A DNA stretch of 64,000 nucleotides from Latrodectus hesperus (Eukaryota; Arthropoda; Arachnida; Araneae; Theridiidae). The stretch's first letter is position 1. Every line of letters starts with the position of its first letter. Below, in pieces: positions 9,306 through 21,070 of the stretch. The stretch lies in contig CM075860.1 of assembly GCA_037975125.1 (NCBI GenBank), positions 22,863,274 through 22,927,273 on the forward strand, given 5' to 3'. The notes below the pieces were generated by a model, which saw nothing but the letters and a program-made list of their open reading frames with translations, did no database searches and was not told where the DNA came from. The translations under genes and the position numbers were made by a program.

Positions 9306-12172
9306 CCTGTATTAACCGAAATTGTCAAACCACACTATCTGAGCCTCCTGACACTCTAATTAATGAACTCCTTCAGAATGCAGAGTTAGATGATAAACAA
9401 AGGAATGCTGCAAGAAATCTATTATTAGAATTCGGAGATCTCTTTTCCAAGAAATCAGATGATGTTGGGCGAACCAAATTGACGCAGCACCGAATCAATA
9501 CAGGAAATCATCCACCCATTAAACAACATCCGAGAAGATTGCCATTCGCTAAGCAGGAAGAGGTGGATAATCTTCTGATGGAAATGCAGCAGAATGACAT
9601 TATTGAGCCATCAGAGAGTCCTTGGGCTTCGCCTATTGTTTTAGTTCGGAAGAAAGATGGTACTACCCGATTCTGCGTTGACTATCGTCGGTTAAACAAC
9701 ATCACTAAAAAAGATAGTTACCCTCTTCCTAGGATTGACGATACACTTGATGCTTTATCTGGAAAACAATGGTTTTCGACTTTGGATCTCAAGAGTGGTT
9801 ATTGGCAAGTAGAGATACATCCTGAGGATCGAGAAAAGACTGCATTCACCACAGGACAAGGACTTTGGCAGTTCAAGGTTATGCCATTTGGGCTTTGCAA
9901 TGCACCTGCAACGTTTGAGCGCCTGATGGAGACAGTATTACGAGGACTTTCCTACGAAGCCTGTTTGGTATATTTGGACGATATCATTATTGTAGGGCGC
10001 ACATTCGAAGACCATTTAAGAAACATCCGAAAGGTGCTGGAAAAATTAAAAATGGCCAACCTGAAGCTGAATCCTTGCAAATGTAATTTATTCCGACGTG
10101 AAGTAAGCTATCTGGGACACATTATCTCTGCTGAAGGTGTAAGAACAGATCCTGAAAAGATCTCCGCAGTTAAGGACTGGAGTCGTCCAAAAGATGTCCA
10201 CCAATTAAGAAGTTTTCTTGGACTATGCACATATTACAGGAAATTTGTTAAGGGTTTTTCAAGTATTGCCAGACCTCTTCACAAGTTGACAGAAGTTAAA
10301 CAGAGATTTCTATGGACAGATGAATGTGAGAAAGCTTTTAAACAACTGAAGGAGGCGTTGACATCTTCGCCCGTTCTTGCATATCCCCAGCCCGAAAAAT
10401 TATTCATTTTAGATACGGATGCCAGCAACGAAAATATCGGAGCTGTTTTGTCGCAAGAAATTGATGATAAAGAATATGTCATTGCTTATTGGAGTAAATG
10501 TCTATCGAAACCAGAGCGGAATTACTGTACAACCAGGAAGGAATTGCTGGCAATCGTTAAAGCCATAGAACATTTCCACCATTATCTCTATGGAAGAAAG
10601 TTCTTGCTCCGGACAGATCACGCATCCTTAACCTGGCTTTTAAATTTTAAAAATCCGGAAGGACAGGTAGCCAGATGGATTCAACGACTCCAGGAGTTTG
10701 ACTTTGAAATACGTCATCGCAAAGGAACTCTTCATGGAAATGCTGATGCACTATCAAGGAAACCGTGCAATGAAAGCTGCCGATATTGTTCGAGAGTAGA
10801 GAAGAACTATCAGTTAGTAAATCCTTCGGTACGCCAAGTTACTGCTTCACCTCCATCGAAACCAGACCCATGGAGTGATAAAGAACTTAGAGAAGCCCAA
10901 AAAGAAGACCCAGATATAAATCCAATTTTAGAATTAAAAGAATCTTCCAGTATGAAACCAAGTTGGCAGGATATCTCCACCTACAGTCCTGCTACTAAGC
11001 AATATTGGGCTCTTTGGGACTCACTCCATATAAGAAATGGTGTCTTATACAGGAAATGGGAGTCCGATGATGGACGTAATTTCAAATGGCAGCTTGTTCT
11101 TCCAAAATCAAGAATTTCAGATGTTTTGAAAGAATTGCATAGTAGTTCAACTGGAGGCCACTTTGGAGTAATGAAAACTCTACAGAAGGTTCGAGAACGC
11201 TTCTATTGGAGCAAAACGAGACAAGATGTAGAGAAATGGTGCCAATCTTGTGATGACTGTGCGGCACGTAAAGGACCGAAGAAACGTAGCCGAGGAAGGT
11301 TGCAGCGGTACAACGTAGGAGCACCTTTTGAGCGAATAGCATTAGACATTTTGGGTCCTTTACCACGATCTTCAAATGGCAACAAATACATACTAGTTGT
11401 CATGGACTACTTTACTAAGTGGCCTGAAGCGTTTGCAATCCCCGATCAAGAGGCGACTACAGTAGCCGAGGTTCTACTGCAGCAATGGGTTTCCAGATTC
11501 GGCACACCCTTACAAATTCATTCTGATCAGGGGACAAATTTCACCTCTGTTGTGTTTAAAGGAATGTGTCAAATTCTCGGAATAGACAAGACGCAGACCA
11601 CGCCACTACACCCACAATCGGACGGCATGGTCGAGAGGTTTAACAGAACCATCTTGAATAATCTCTCACTTATGGTTTCCAGAAATCAGCAAGATTGGGA
11701 TTTGAAGCTACCGCTGTTTCTGCTTGCATATCGCAGTGCTGTCCATGAGACTACCGGATATACTCCTTCACAGATGCTCTTTGGTCGCGAACTTCGTCTC
11801 CCTTGTGATCTTCAGTTTGGTCGTCCACCGGATACATCTTCATCGCCAGAGGAATACCTTCGAGACCTTCAGGCACGTCTTGAAGATGTCCATAACTTCG
11901 CTCGAGACCGAATCAACCTGACGACCGAGAGAATGAAGACAAGGTATGACACAAGAGCGACAGGACGTGAATTTCAAGAAGGCGACAAAGTTTGGTTGTG
12001 GAACCCGATTCGACGTAAAGGACTTTCTCCAAAGTTGCAAGCCAACTGGGAAGGTCCCTACACAGTCCTAAAAAGGCTGAACGACGTTGTGGTTCGTATA
12101 AGAAAATCATCTTCTTCAAAACCAAAGGTAGTACATTATGATAGATTAGCTCCTTATCGTAATGTAGAGTAA
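9281..12172 (+). CDS. pol: Pol: reverse transcriptase, RNase H and integrase of Ty3/gypsy element
   Basis: An uninterrupted 963-codon frame ending at TAA 12170-12172. RT spans about residues 80-300 (LDLKSGYWQVEI at 168, MPFGLCNAPATFERLM at 201, catalytic YLDD at 231-234). RNase H spans about 375-490 (LDTDAS with Asp 378/380, KELLAIV with Glu 421, RTDHA with Asp 446). The integrase zinc domain is HHCC with His 620, His 627, Cys 654 and Cys 657. The integrase core has the DDE triad Asp 689, Asp 749 and Glu 785. A C-terminal GPY-type module follows (NWEGPYTVLKRLNDVVVRI near 895-925). All catalytic residues are present, so the enzyme could be functional if translated. The first ATG is an arbitrary frame start, because the natural start is by polyprotein processing. 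Confidence 0.96.
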   Translation: MLATCTPVTCINRNCQTTLSEPPDTLINELLQNAELDDKQRNAARNLLLEFGDLFSKKSDDVGRTKLTQHRINTGNHPPIKQHPRRLPFAKQEEVDNLLMEMQQNDIIEPSESPWASPIVLVRKKDGTTRFCVDYRRLNNITKKDSYPLPRIDDTLDALSGKQWFSTLDLKSGYWQVEIHPEDREKTAFTTGQGLWQFKVMPFGLCNAPATFERLMETVLRGLSYEACLVYLDDIIIVGRTFEDHLRNIRKVLEKLKMANLKLNPCKCNLFRREVSYLGHIISAEGVRTDPEKISAVKDWSRPKDVHQLRSFLGLCTYYRKFVKGFSSIARPLHKLTEVKQRFLWTDECEKAFKQLKEALTSSPVLAYPQPEKLFILDTDASNENIGAVLSQEIDDKEYVIAYWSKCLSKPERNYCTTRKELLAIVKAIEHFHHYLYGRKFLLRTDHASLTWLLNFKNPEGQVARWIQRLQEFDFEIRHRKGTLHGNADALSRKPCNESCRYCSRVEKNYQLVNPSVRQVTASPPSKPDPWSDKELREAQKEDPDINPILELKESSSMKPSWQDISTYSPATKQYWALWDSLHIRNGVLYRKWESDDGRNFKWQLVLPKSRISDVLKELHSSSTGGHFGVMKTLQKVRERFYWSKTRQDVEKWCQSCDDCAARKGPKKRSRGRLQRYNVGAPFERIALDILGPLPRSSNGNKYILVVMDYFTKWPEAFAIPDQEATTVAEVLLQQWVSRFGTPLQIHSDQGTNFTSVVFKGMCQILGIDKTQTTPLHPQSDGMVERFNRTILNNLSLMVSRNQQDWDLKLPLFLLAYRSAVHETTGYTPSQMLFGRELRLPCDLQFGRPPDTSSSPEEYLRDLQARLEDVHNFARDRINLTTERMKTRYDTRATGREFQEGDKVWLWNPIRRKGLSPKLQANWEGPYTVLKRLNDVVVRIRKSSSSKPKVVHYDRLAPYRNVE

Positions 12173-12346
12173 AATTTAGTAGACCATGGTCTCTTTGTAA
12201 ATAGTATAGATAATTTTTTTATCTTTTCTATTTTTTTGTATTTTTAGTTGCTTGTGTATGTAATGTATCCTCTTGAAATGTAAATTCTCTTATAATTAAT
12301 TTGGCCTCCTATCAGGGGATTGTACTGCCCGGGACGTGCAGTCCTT

Positions 12347-12355
12347 GAGAGGGGG
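12347..12355 (+). promoter_or_regulatory. Polypurine tract
   Basis: gagaggggg immediately before the 3' LTR (only caa intervenes); primer for plus-strand DNA synthesis. Confidence 0.75.
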
Positions 12356-12358
12356 CAA

Positions 12359-12953
12359 TGTTACAAATTTATAAATAATGATTATATTTGTCTTAAAATA
12401 TCTCAGACAGATCAGAAATTCTCACATTTTGGGCAAAAATTGCGGTATTTAGACGTGTTGTAGTTTAAAAGCGGATTTCCTAATGATTTGGCGACTTGGC
12501 GACAGTTGGCGAGATTCTTGGCGACTTTTGGCGAGATTTTTGGCGGCTTGGCGAGAAATCGATACTTCTGGAAACATCCATCACCTAAGCTCTAGGACCA
12601 ATATTTTTCGAGATAGCCTAGAAGCTTCCAGAACCTTGGCGAAATTGGTAGATTTCTCCGCCAAGTTAGGTATAAATACCGCAGCCCGACCTGGAAGAGT
12701 TAGTTTTTGTGAAGACAGTCAGTGAGTGAAGACGATTAGTTGTGACTGCTAGTTGTTCTCTGTCTGAGGTATTTGAGACCTGTGATTGGAAGCTGTTTCT
12801 TATTATATCTGACGAATTGTAGCTGTATAATTGTGACTGTTACAGCGGGAATTTCGTTTATTTAGTGAAGTTCTTACGAATAAAAGTCTTGTGTTCATTA
12901 AGTGGTTGCTTTATTCAACTCTCAATCGACACGAACCCGTGAAGCTCGGTACA
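12359..12953 (+). repeat. 3' LTR of Ty3/gypsy element
   Basis: 595 bp, near-identical to the 5' copy. It lacks 8 bp of the ttggcgac repeat and one further base. The polyadenylation signal aataaa is at 12879-12884 and the TATA box at 12671-12678. Confidence 0.95.
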
Positions 12954-12957
12954 ATAT

Positions 12958-14765
12958 TCTGTAACCAGATTTGAAAAAGTCATGATGATAATCTGAATTT
13001 GAGCCGTCGATAATAAAATTATTAAGCCATTAACTTTACCTTTGTAAGTTTAATATTGAATATCATTAATTAGAAGTATTAAATATTTAATTGATACTAT
13101 TTAATGAATTTTATAATATCAAATAATGCCAGTTTTTGAAACTTTCTCATTATACAAAATATACTTTTTTTCTCATAATATTGGCATATGAATTGTAATG
13201 GAGTGAATTTAAATAATCATTTTGCTATATTATTTTTGATCTATGAAGAAATATAAGGCCTAACTATAAATTAATATAGTCAATTCAATTTTAATTTATT
13301 TAAATCTAAAACATTTTTTGCAACAATTTTTCTATTTATTTCTCATGAATTATGGAATATTTTATTTAGTTTTTTTGTTTGTGAGCTAATTTAGATTTAA
13401 TATGTCAATAAAAACAGTTGCTTTTCAACTAAATTAATATTTGAGGTAAGAAATACTAAATGAAAATTAAGGACAAATGATGCTCTGTTTACGGACACAG
13501 AAAACATTGAAAATTCTAATTTATCATTGCGTCTCAAAACATCGGGACACAATCACAATATACATGGAAAATATAGTTTGGTTTCGTTTTACTAAATGTT
13601 CAATGGTATTTTTTTCGCACGAGTGTAAGTTACACCGGACCTACAGTTTTAAGCGAACTTCAAGGCAATAAAAGATCCAAACCCAAGGTGGGGTTTGAAC
13701 CTAGTAACTTTTGAACAGAAATCCAGAGCACTAAGCGGAAAATAAGGATTTTATTGATATAGATTAAGTCATGATTTAAAATCAGAACAATTTATCAAAT
13801 ATAACCTGACAGACTATATGGACCGATGCAAATTATGATTCTACTGAAAATTGCTGTTCAAATAAAATATATATATCGTAACTACATATTTTCATAGAAC
13901 ATAAAATAAATCACTTTTGGATCACTTAGGATAATTTATGTTAAACTTTTTTCCAGTACAAATGATACATGGTTCATAATAGCTAACCGAATTTCCGAAA
14001 CTGGCTATTAAATCTAAAAAGTATATTAATTAACAACAAAGATATTTATCACCTACAGCATTTGATCCTAATATCGTAAATACATTTATTAGAAACTAAA
14101 ATTGTAGAAAAAAAACTTTTCGGAAATATGTTACTCACGACTTATGAATCTTTTAATTCTCGTTAAATTTGTTTTTGAAAAAGAACATCGCATATGATTT
14201 ATTAAGAGAACTTTTTTCCATGGTTTTAGTTTTAAGACATCAATATAATTTTGGGATTTCATTTAAGACTTGAAACAATGAATACGTCTAGAAAAATAAA
14301 TTATTCTTCGAGAAATATTTGCGAGTCAGGAAAAAATGCAGGGAAAATGTCTTGTTAAAAATGATATTTAAAAATTGGAAGCAATGTTTCCGGTGTAATT
14401 TGACAGCTTATGTATATTGAATGAAATTTATAATGAGTTCATTTAAAGATTCCTTAGTGTGATGATAAAAATATTGTAAAGTTAAAATCATATTTATAAT
14501 TAAGTAAACACTACATAAAATATAGAATTAAATAAGACATCAAAAATATTTGCTTACTTATTACGAGCAAATTATTTACTTTAAAAGTGTTTCTATAGCA
14601 CATGGTAGCTTGAAATTTAAAAGATTTGTAAAAATATTAAGTATAAAAGAGACACTCTACTTTTATTTACCTTTTTATCATCCTTTGATGCTTCGAAAGT
14701 TGAAAATCATTTGCGGTATCCAATTAATGCCATATTGGATACTGAACAATATTTTTTAGATGAAA
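12958..14765. other. Mostly featureless intron sequence, with one tRNA-like relic
   Basis: AT-rich. At about 13600-13740 the minus strand shows a SINE-like piece: TTAGTGCTCTGGATTTCTG, then B box AGGTTCAAACCCC, then a body with actgtaggtccggtgtaa, related to the fragment at 556-641. Otherwise nothing is recognised. Confidence 0.45.
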
Positions 14766-14770
14766 ATTAA

Positions 14771-15056
14771 TTGTTGTTGTCGTGTGTTAGCGAGGCTGGC
14801 AATATGGGGTGCGCTTCTCCACTTTTTCAACTGAACCATATTTTTGGTGTGGAGTCCGACGTTCCTCAGTACACACATGCCATCGGGACCCGTTTATAGG
14901 GTAGGCAACCATTCACACCTCATTTATACAAGGAAAGGACAAAGACAGGATAGAGAGATAGATAGCGAAAGTACATCCATGCCCGAACCGGGATTCGAAC
15001 CCAGAACCTCCTTTTCCGTAATCAGGCACGCTGACCACTAGACAAGCTGGTCGGCG
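14771..15056 (-). repeat. SINE family A (tRNA-like head), minus strand
   Basis: Minus-strand reading: cgaccagcttgtctagtggt (A box), gggttcgaatcccggttcgg (B box), catggatgtac, ctataaacgggtcccgatgg, then a tail with tgttgttgtcg as its complement, i.e. (CAA)n. It matches copies at 23776, 27380, 29881, 31046 and 49189. aattaatt on both sides may be a short target duplication, though the context is AT-rich. Confidence 0.85.
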
Positions 15057-15404
15057 AGAATTAATTAATCCAGCGCATATAATAAAGAATAAATTTTGAA
15101 CAATTAAAACTAATGATAGAGTTGGGAATCAAATCCACACCACACTGTTGATCCCAAGGCAAGAAAATTTAACATTGAATCCCAATTTATTCTTCAATTT
15201 TCATTTGAATATTGAATGTAAAATTATGTTTGTTTCCTACAAACATATCCCTTGATATAAACTCATTTTATATGTTAAAAAATGATATAAAATCCTGACA
15301 TCTTACAGAGGATTAGACTGTAACAAAAGAAATTATTCAGCTTATGACGTTATTTTAAAACTTAAAGGCAATATTTTTTTTCTGATACCCAGCTGCCCTT
15401 AGGT

Positions 15405-15600
15405 CTTTGTCTTATTCGGGTGTATAATTGGCGAAGTAAGTGATCGCATCTCGTATAGTGGGGCACCCAGTAGATGTCGCCATCTTCGCTTTTAAATGCA
15501 AAAGAAGACAATCACACCGAGAGAAAGAAATATCCATGCCCGAACTCGAACCCGGAACAAACTGCTTCGAAGTTAGGGACGCCAACCAGTCCGCCATGGG
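15405..15600 (-). repeat. tRNA-headed SINE family F (variant), minus strand
   Basis: Minus-strand reading begins ATGGCGGACTGGTTGGCGTC, then B box CCGGGTTCGAGTTCGGGCAT and a body mentioning AAGATGGCGACATC. The head resembles family A around the B box, but the body differs. Confidence 0.6.
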
Positions 15601-15809
15601 TCAGTTTTTAAGTACAATATTGGTTTTCTTACAGGGAGAGATACATGCAAATTAATTTTTTTTAATATTTTCAAAAATATTTTTTTATCAACCTTAATTT
15701 CAAGATATTTTATTGTAAAATCTTCATCTAAGATTATACTCGTATAGTTCTTGATATCAAATTTTCGTTTATTTATAGAAGAAATTGTGATTATTATGGA
15801 AATCATGTG

Positions 15810-18370
15810 CATTCGTGAAAGCCGTGAAGATGGCCGCAGAGTTAAGGAAAGATACCCAACTCTCGTTATAAGTTAATTTTACAGTGGAATTGCATTTGCA
15901 CTGATGATAACTCTCAAATTATGCTATCAAAATTTTAATTTGAAAGATGGCATTGTATTTTAAATTATACAGAGACTAATTTCCCAATATAAATTTTCTT
16001 CCATGCCAAGCATCTGCTCTGATTTCAGTCTTGGAACAAAAAATTAACGGTCGCATGCAATAAAGATTATAATTATAGCTATTTACGGATATGATTAACC
16101 TAACCAGAAATGTAGAATAATGAAATATTTAACAAACGTGTCATTTCCTAACTTTACTAATATTATATCGCATTCGTAGCAAAAACAATAATTTCTCTAC
16201 CTGAAAAACAAATCATCGATACGTAATTAATATTATATATTAATTTATACCCGGTTCTAGTTTCTCATTCGGTAAGCGGTAATCTAATTTCTACCATGAA
16301 AGATTCAGAGTCACGCTAAATTCTGCGAAGGAGAAGCAAATTTCACTGAAAACATCATCGTTGCCATTATCTTTTGCAAGTAAAACAATTCAAGACAAAT
16401 AATCCAAACAGAATAGAAAATGAGGGAGACAATTTGTTTTAATTAGGGCAACACAGATTACTTGCCCCCATATCCTGTTCCTGAGTCCGGCAGGAGCAGA
16501 AGGACAATCCGATTATATAACAAAGTTACGCACCTCACCCCCAGGTGGCAGTAGCTAACACCGAAAGCCCTAAATCATCCGTCCGTGACAAAAACTTGTA
16601 AGAAAAGAGTTGTCGGCCAGAAAGTGAAACAAACGCGAATAAAAAAAGATAAGAAATGGTTCTTGAAAATGAATCGCATACACCCTGCCCACGAGGGATT
16701 CAGGGATGGAAACATAACGATTTACCCATAGGGAGCTTCGTCTTACATGATCGAACTTTATTTTGCTTCCTCGTCTTTGACTTTCATCCCCCACGAGAGT
16801 CACCTTCAAGTGTTTTTGTGTAACTTGTGTAGATAGCTTGTTATCGTAGAGGAGTTTCAGATTTTATCTTCCCTTGGAGCTTACGAAATGACAATACATA
16901 TAGAAATCACATTACATGAACGAAACAATTGAATTATACCAGTTAAGAAGACTTCAGTGATTTCATTTTCTGAACAAGTTTTTGCAGCATTTATGAGTTT
17001 TATGATGCTTAAAGTTATCGTTCATTCATCAAAATGTGCATAAAAGGCAGACAAAATTAAATAAGCCTTTAAATTTAATAATATAATCTTTGAAGAAAAT
17101 ATTTTTGATTTAATCGTTAAATTCTTTACAGAGAACTTTAGTAATTTAATTTTTTATAGAATTACTTTCTCGCCAAACAGAAATTTTATATTTTTAATTT
17201 CATCATTTTTAACACGTTTGCTCATTGACATATCAGAGTTGAAGATTCAATCATGGGTCGAGCAGTCGCAGAAGCCAATCTCGCGACTGGCGATTCTTTA
17301 TATAATTAGCTATAATTATTCTATACTTCATTCCACATTATAAATTATGTTCGAATACTGTTACTGGTATTTATATTATAAGCGCTTAGAATTTATATTT
17401 AAATACATTTGATCATTATGCATACAACTACATTTCAGGATGTATACACATTCCTTATAAAATATCCTGTAAGAAACACGCAGAAAAATGCATGCAACAT
17501 ATAGTAAATTTAAAGTATAGAGTACATATCGTACATTTAGGTTCATGCTTCACAACTTTCAAAATCATACTGTCAAAAAAATAGTGGGCCAATAAATCAT
17601 AAAAAACACTGTAAAATAGTGATAGTAAAATACATATTACATATTTAAAAGACAAAATGAATTCATTTTTATTAGAAAAGTTTAAAAAGTGAACAGCGAA
17701 AATTCAAAACTGGGAAAACAATTAATAACTTCAAATTTTTGCTACTTGATAACAAGTGAGTTTCTATTAGAAATTAGATTTTAAAAAATGCTATCATCAG
17801 TAAGTACGTCTACTAAAATGTCGCTTTGATTCAAATGAGGAATTTTGTTCATTATTAACAGCCTCTGCTAATTTTTTCTCCTAATAAAGTCTAATATTGT
17901 CGGCTATTTTCCTTGTTTTTCAAGTTGCTTATATAATTATTAATACCCTGCAATACGAATCTTAACTAAAATTTTAATGCACATTCTGTCAAGATGAGGA
18001 GCAAGTAAATGTTATACCATAGTTACTTGAACCCCCCCCGTGAATCAAATCATCTTCATCTTTGAGCGTAAGTTTCAACTTCTCCATTATCGATTTTATT
18101 GTCATAAGCTAAAGCTAATCAACTCGTTCACTTCCGAAAGAGCTTTCTAGCATCAGATCTTCTAGATCTGACATTTGTGTTTTTGTTAAAGCCACCCCCG
18201 ACAGTTGCATTTGATAGAATTAAAATTTTAGAGATCGGTTGATTTTTGTACGAGAGCATGTGCCTGGGGTTGAAAGAAAGGAAATTAAGGGAGAAATACC
18301 TCCTCCGTATGTTATACGAGAAGTAAATGTTCGTGAGTATATCTAATCAAGCCATAAGAAGTTATTGGAA
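15810..18370. other. No gene recognised; one unassigned GC-richer block at 16440-16860
   Basis: The block at 16440-16860 is clearly less AT-rich than its surroundings (for example cctgagtccggcaggagcag and catcccccacgagagtcacc). It has no convincing coding frame; a 79-codon minus frame lacks family features. It may be an unclassified repeat or a conserved regulatory segment. The rest is AT-rich intron. Confidence 0.4.
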
Positions 18371-18384
18371 TATAGTTTTTTATT

Positions 18385-18767
18385 GTGGGCCGTAGTAGCC
18401 TAGTGGTTAGAGTATCGGCCTTCCATCCAGAAGGGTGGGGTTCGATTCCCAATGCCGCCAAAAACCCACCGAGTATATGCGATATACGTGCTCGTTACAT
18501 CTGTGGAATCAAAAGTCTTGTGTTCGGTCGTTGAGCAGTTACCATGGGTGCAATGGTCTGGAGAAATTTACTCCCCCTTCAGATCAATGCCAAAATTGTG
18601 GGTGTAAATATTCTGGTGCTGCCATCTATTGGAGAATTTGCATAGCAAAAGTCATACTTTCACCTTCATGGTGCTCTGATTAAACGAAAGACACTCCCAA
18701 TCGACTTAATTTCGCATAGCCAAAGGCATAGCGTGCTTGGCTTGTCCAAGTGTCATTAGTAACAACA
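18385..18767 (+). repeat. SINE family B, full length with 11-bp target-site duplication
   Basis: Starts gtgggccgtagtagcctagt (A box), then ggggttcgattcccaatgcc (B box). A B-specific middle (gttgagcagttaccatgggt) is followed by the 3' body with tttcaccttcatggtgctct and cttggcttgtccaagtgtca. The tail is aacaaca. It is bounded by perfect repeats agttttttatt at 18374-18384 and 18768-18778, proving target-primed insertion. Confidence 0.92.
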
Positions 18768-18779
18768 AGTTTTTTATTA

Positions 18780-19460
18780 ACAAGAGCATTAATTATTCCT
18801 AATCTTCCTTAACAAACTCATTTTAATAAAATATTACACCTCTAATAGTAAAAAAAACACCCAAATTATAATAAAATTTTATAATCTAATTTAAAAAAAA
18901 AACTTTAATTTGAACATTAATTTTTAGAACTTTATTGAACTTGTTTATTGCATTCTACGAACTACTGAACACTTTAACACAAAATAAGAATGATACTGAA
19001 GAAATAAATATAGTTTTGAAGTAGAAATAGAATGAAATAAAGAAAAATTATTTAAAATAATGATATTACACGTAACTCCAGAATACAATAAGCAACCCAT
19101 GAAATAGATCAAATTTCTTACACTTTGGAAATATAAACTTACTCTCTTCTGACTGCACTCTCAAAATAAGTATTTAAAAAATAATAATAAATTCTTGTAT
19201 AAAGGAAAATTGGTTAACTGCTTCATTTCAAAACCATGCAAAAGAAATACTGCGTAAAAAGAATTGGACTCTATAAGAAATAAATTGACTTCTAGATGAA
19301 TATATTCCTAAATGAGGTCACTAATTATCAATTCACCCAAACATTACAGATAGCATACAAATTACCTAGAAAGAATTGCTCACCGATTTTATATCTATCG
19401 CCTTAAAATGGCGGAAGACTCATACTAATGATATGTAACATCACTTGAAGAAAATGTTGC
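18780..19460. other. No gene recognised
   Basis: AT-rich intron sequence between two SINEs. Confidence 0.4.
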
Positions 19461-19464
19461 CTTA

Positions 19465-19740
19465 GAATAATATACCGAAGCATACCGGGTTCGAATCCCG
19501 GTTTGGGCATGGATGTTTCTTTCCTTCTCTGTTCCCGCTGTGGTTCTCTGTCCTTTCTTCTGTGATGCTGTATGAATGTGGCCCACCCTATAAACGGGTT
19601 TGTGGTGGTATGGCGTGTGCAACGCTACTGGCCTCCTTGACTTGGTTCACAGGTGCCCACTGGGTAACGACAAATGAGTAGCAGTTACTATCATTGTTGT
19701 GGCATAGGGTTCGTCACCCAATAGTGCCCGCCGTTGAAAA
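19465..19740 (+). repeat. tRNA-headed SINE family G: A-like head, different 3' half
   Basis: Has the family A B-box region (ccgggttcgaatcccggttt, gggcatggatg) and a recognisable ctataaacgggtt. The 3' half (ggcctccttgacttggttca, ggttcgtcacccaatagtgc) is not that of A, B or C. Possibly another head-body recombinant. Confidence 0.6.
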
Positions 19741-19879
19741 AAAAATTCTTTTAATGTGGGATGTTGGTGTTGTAATTTTAACAGAATTTTCTGTATATAC
19801 TTTGGTTGTCTTTTGCTTCTTCTTCAGCAAGTTCCTCCCCAAATAAATCCTTCGTGATTATTATCTATGTAAATTGAAA

Positions 19880-21070
19880 ATAAGTGCCTGATTGCTTTAG
19901 TGAAGTAATCATTTATTGGACATCGTTAACGATGGAGTTAATGCGGCTATATTTTTAATTAATTTCAGTACCGCTTGAGAATCGGGCCTTATATTGTCTG
20001 AGTTGTTCGAGATGAAATTTGTGATATTTTAATCATTCCAAAATAGCTATAGGTTCAGCCTCAAAGACAGAAGGGAAGTCGTGAAATTTAATTTCGTACA
20101 TATGTGTTACTACAACCCCATCCGAGAGTAAAAATGCAGCGCCTATTAATTATTTTTATATATTTTGAAACATCTATAAATAAATTCAACTGTTTATTGG
20201 GAATATGTAAAGTTGCATTTAGTTCACATCTGATCCCTTTACATTTCTTAGCTTGTTTAGATTACGTTTTAACTTCAAATATGTGGGCATGTATGGTATT
20301 TCCCTTTGGAAGAGATCTATTCTATACTCAATTGGCTTAAACTTTATTTTATGTCACAAGTAGATTTAGCTAGAGTGCTCTTATACAAGCAAGGGGTGAA
20401 ATTCTAAATAGTGGGGTTAATGTTATTGTTGATGTCGCTCTATATTTTATTTAATAGTAATACGAAATGCCTTTGAATTTCAAGTGTTTAATTTATGTTT
20501 AGTACGAAAATATTATATTAAGTTTACTAAGTTGAAATATTTTCTACAATAGGTTGTAATACGATAGGTATATTACTATAGGTTGCAATATTCTCTATGA
20601 TGATAAAATTTTAGTATTGCTTCTTTTACCCCCAAAATATGTCAATATCATTCTTCGAAGATTTTGTTCTTAAATATTTTTTTCTTTAGTCATTTCTGAT
20701 GTGGCAAGAAATATAGTGTTTGATCAATTTGTAATCTTAAATATGTCAGGGTTTTTGTATGCCTTTAGATGAATATTATTGGTTTAAATTTCATTCGTTT
20801 CATTTTGACCCATAATAATCACAAAATATTTTTCAAGGGCTATTGTCAGTTTGAATGGTTGCAGTTTCCAGAAAGTTTGTAGAGAATAGCTGAAATTGAT
20901 TTTCAATTTTTCTTTTGTTCTTCTATGTATAATGAGGAGGGTATCGTTTGAGCTCAATTATCACTTTGATGTGTAATTCAAATGGATTTTGAAGAATAGG
21001 ATTATAGTACACATTCCAGGGTGAAACAGGCAATAGAACCCTGTGGACATCCTCTGTTTTGTGTCTTTAT
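19880..21070 (-). pseudogene. Non-LTR retrotransposon relic: end of RT and start of RNase H
   Basis: The minus-strand reading in broken frames gives RGCPQGSIACFTL (RT motif around GCPQGS) near 21060-21020. A stretch FKLTIALEKYFVIIMG, matching the RT thumb-proximal block, is near 20860-20815. Linker PTYLKLKRNLNKLRNVKGSD and then PSVFEAEPIAILE (RNase H Glu region) follow. DSQAVLKLIKNIAALTPSL (RNase H Asp region) is near 19990-19935. Frameshifts and stops are frequent and the catalytic ADD block is not seen. Jockey/CR1-like by motif order. Confidence 0.6.

Larger units (their letters stand above)
6627..12953 (+). mobile_element. Ty3/gypsy-type LTR retrotransposon, near full length and young
   Basis: A 6,327-bp element with two LTRs (604 and 595 bp) beginning tgttac and ending ggtaca. 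It is flanked by the 4-bp target duplication atat (6623-6626 and 12954-12957). Internal order is primer binding site, gag, protease, RT, RNase H, integrase, polypurine tract, which is the Ty3/gypsy order (integrase after RNase H). By eye the LTRs differ by about four substitutions and two indels, so insertion was recent. The element lies in the sense orientation within the first large HisCl intron. No envelope frame is present between integrase and the 3' LTR. Confidence 0.95.

Noticed and set aside
12172..12359. Envelope gene between pol and the 3' LTR
   Set aside because: Only about 185 bp remain, with no open frame; the element is an env-less retrotransposon.
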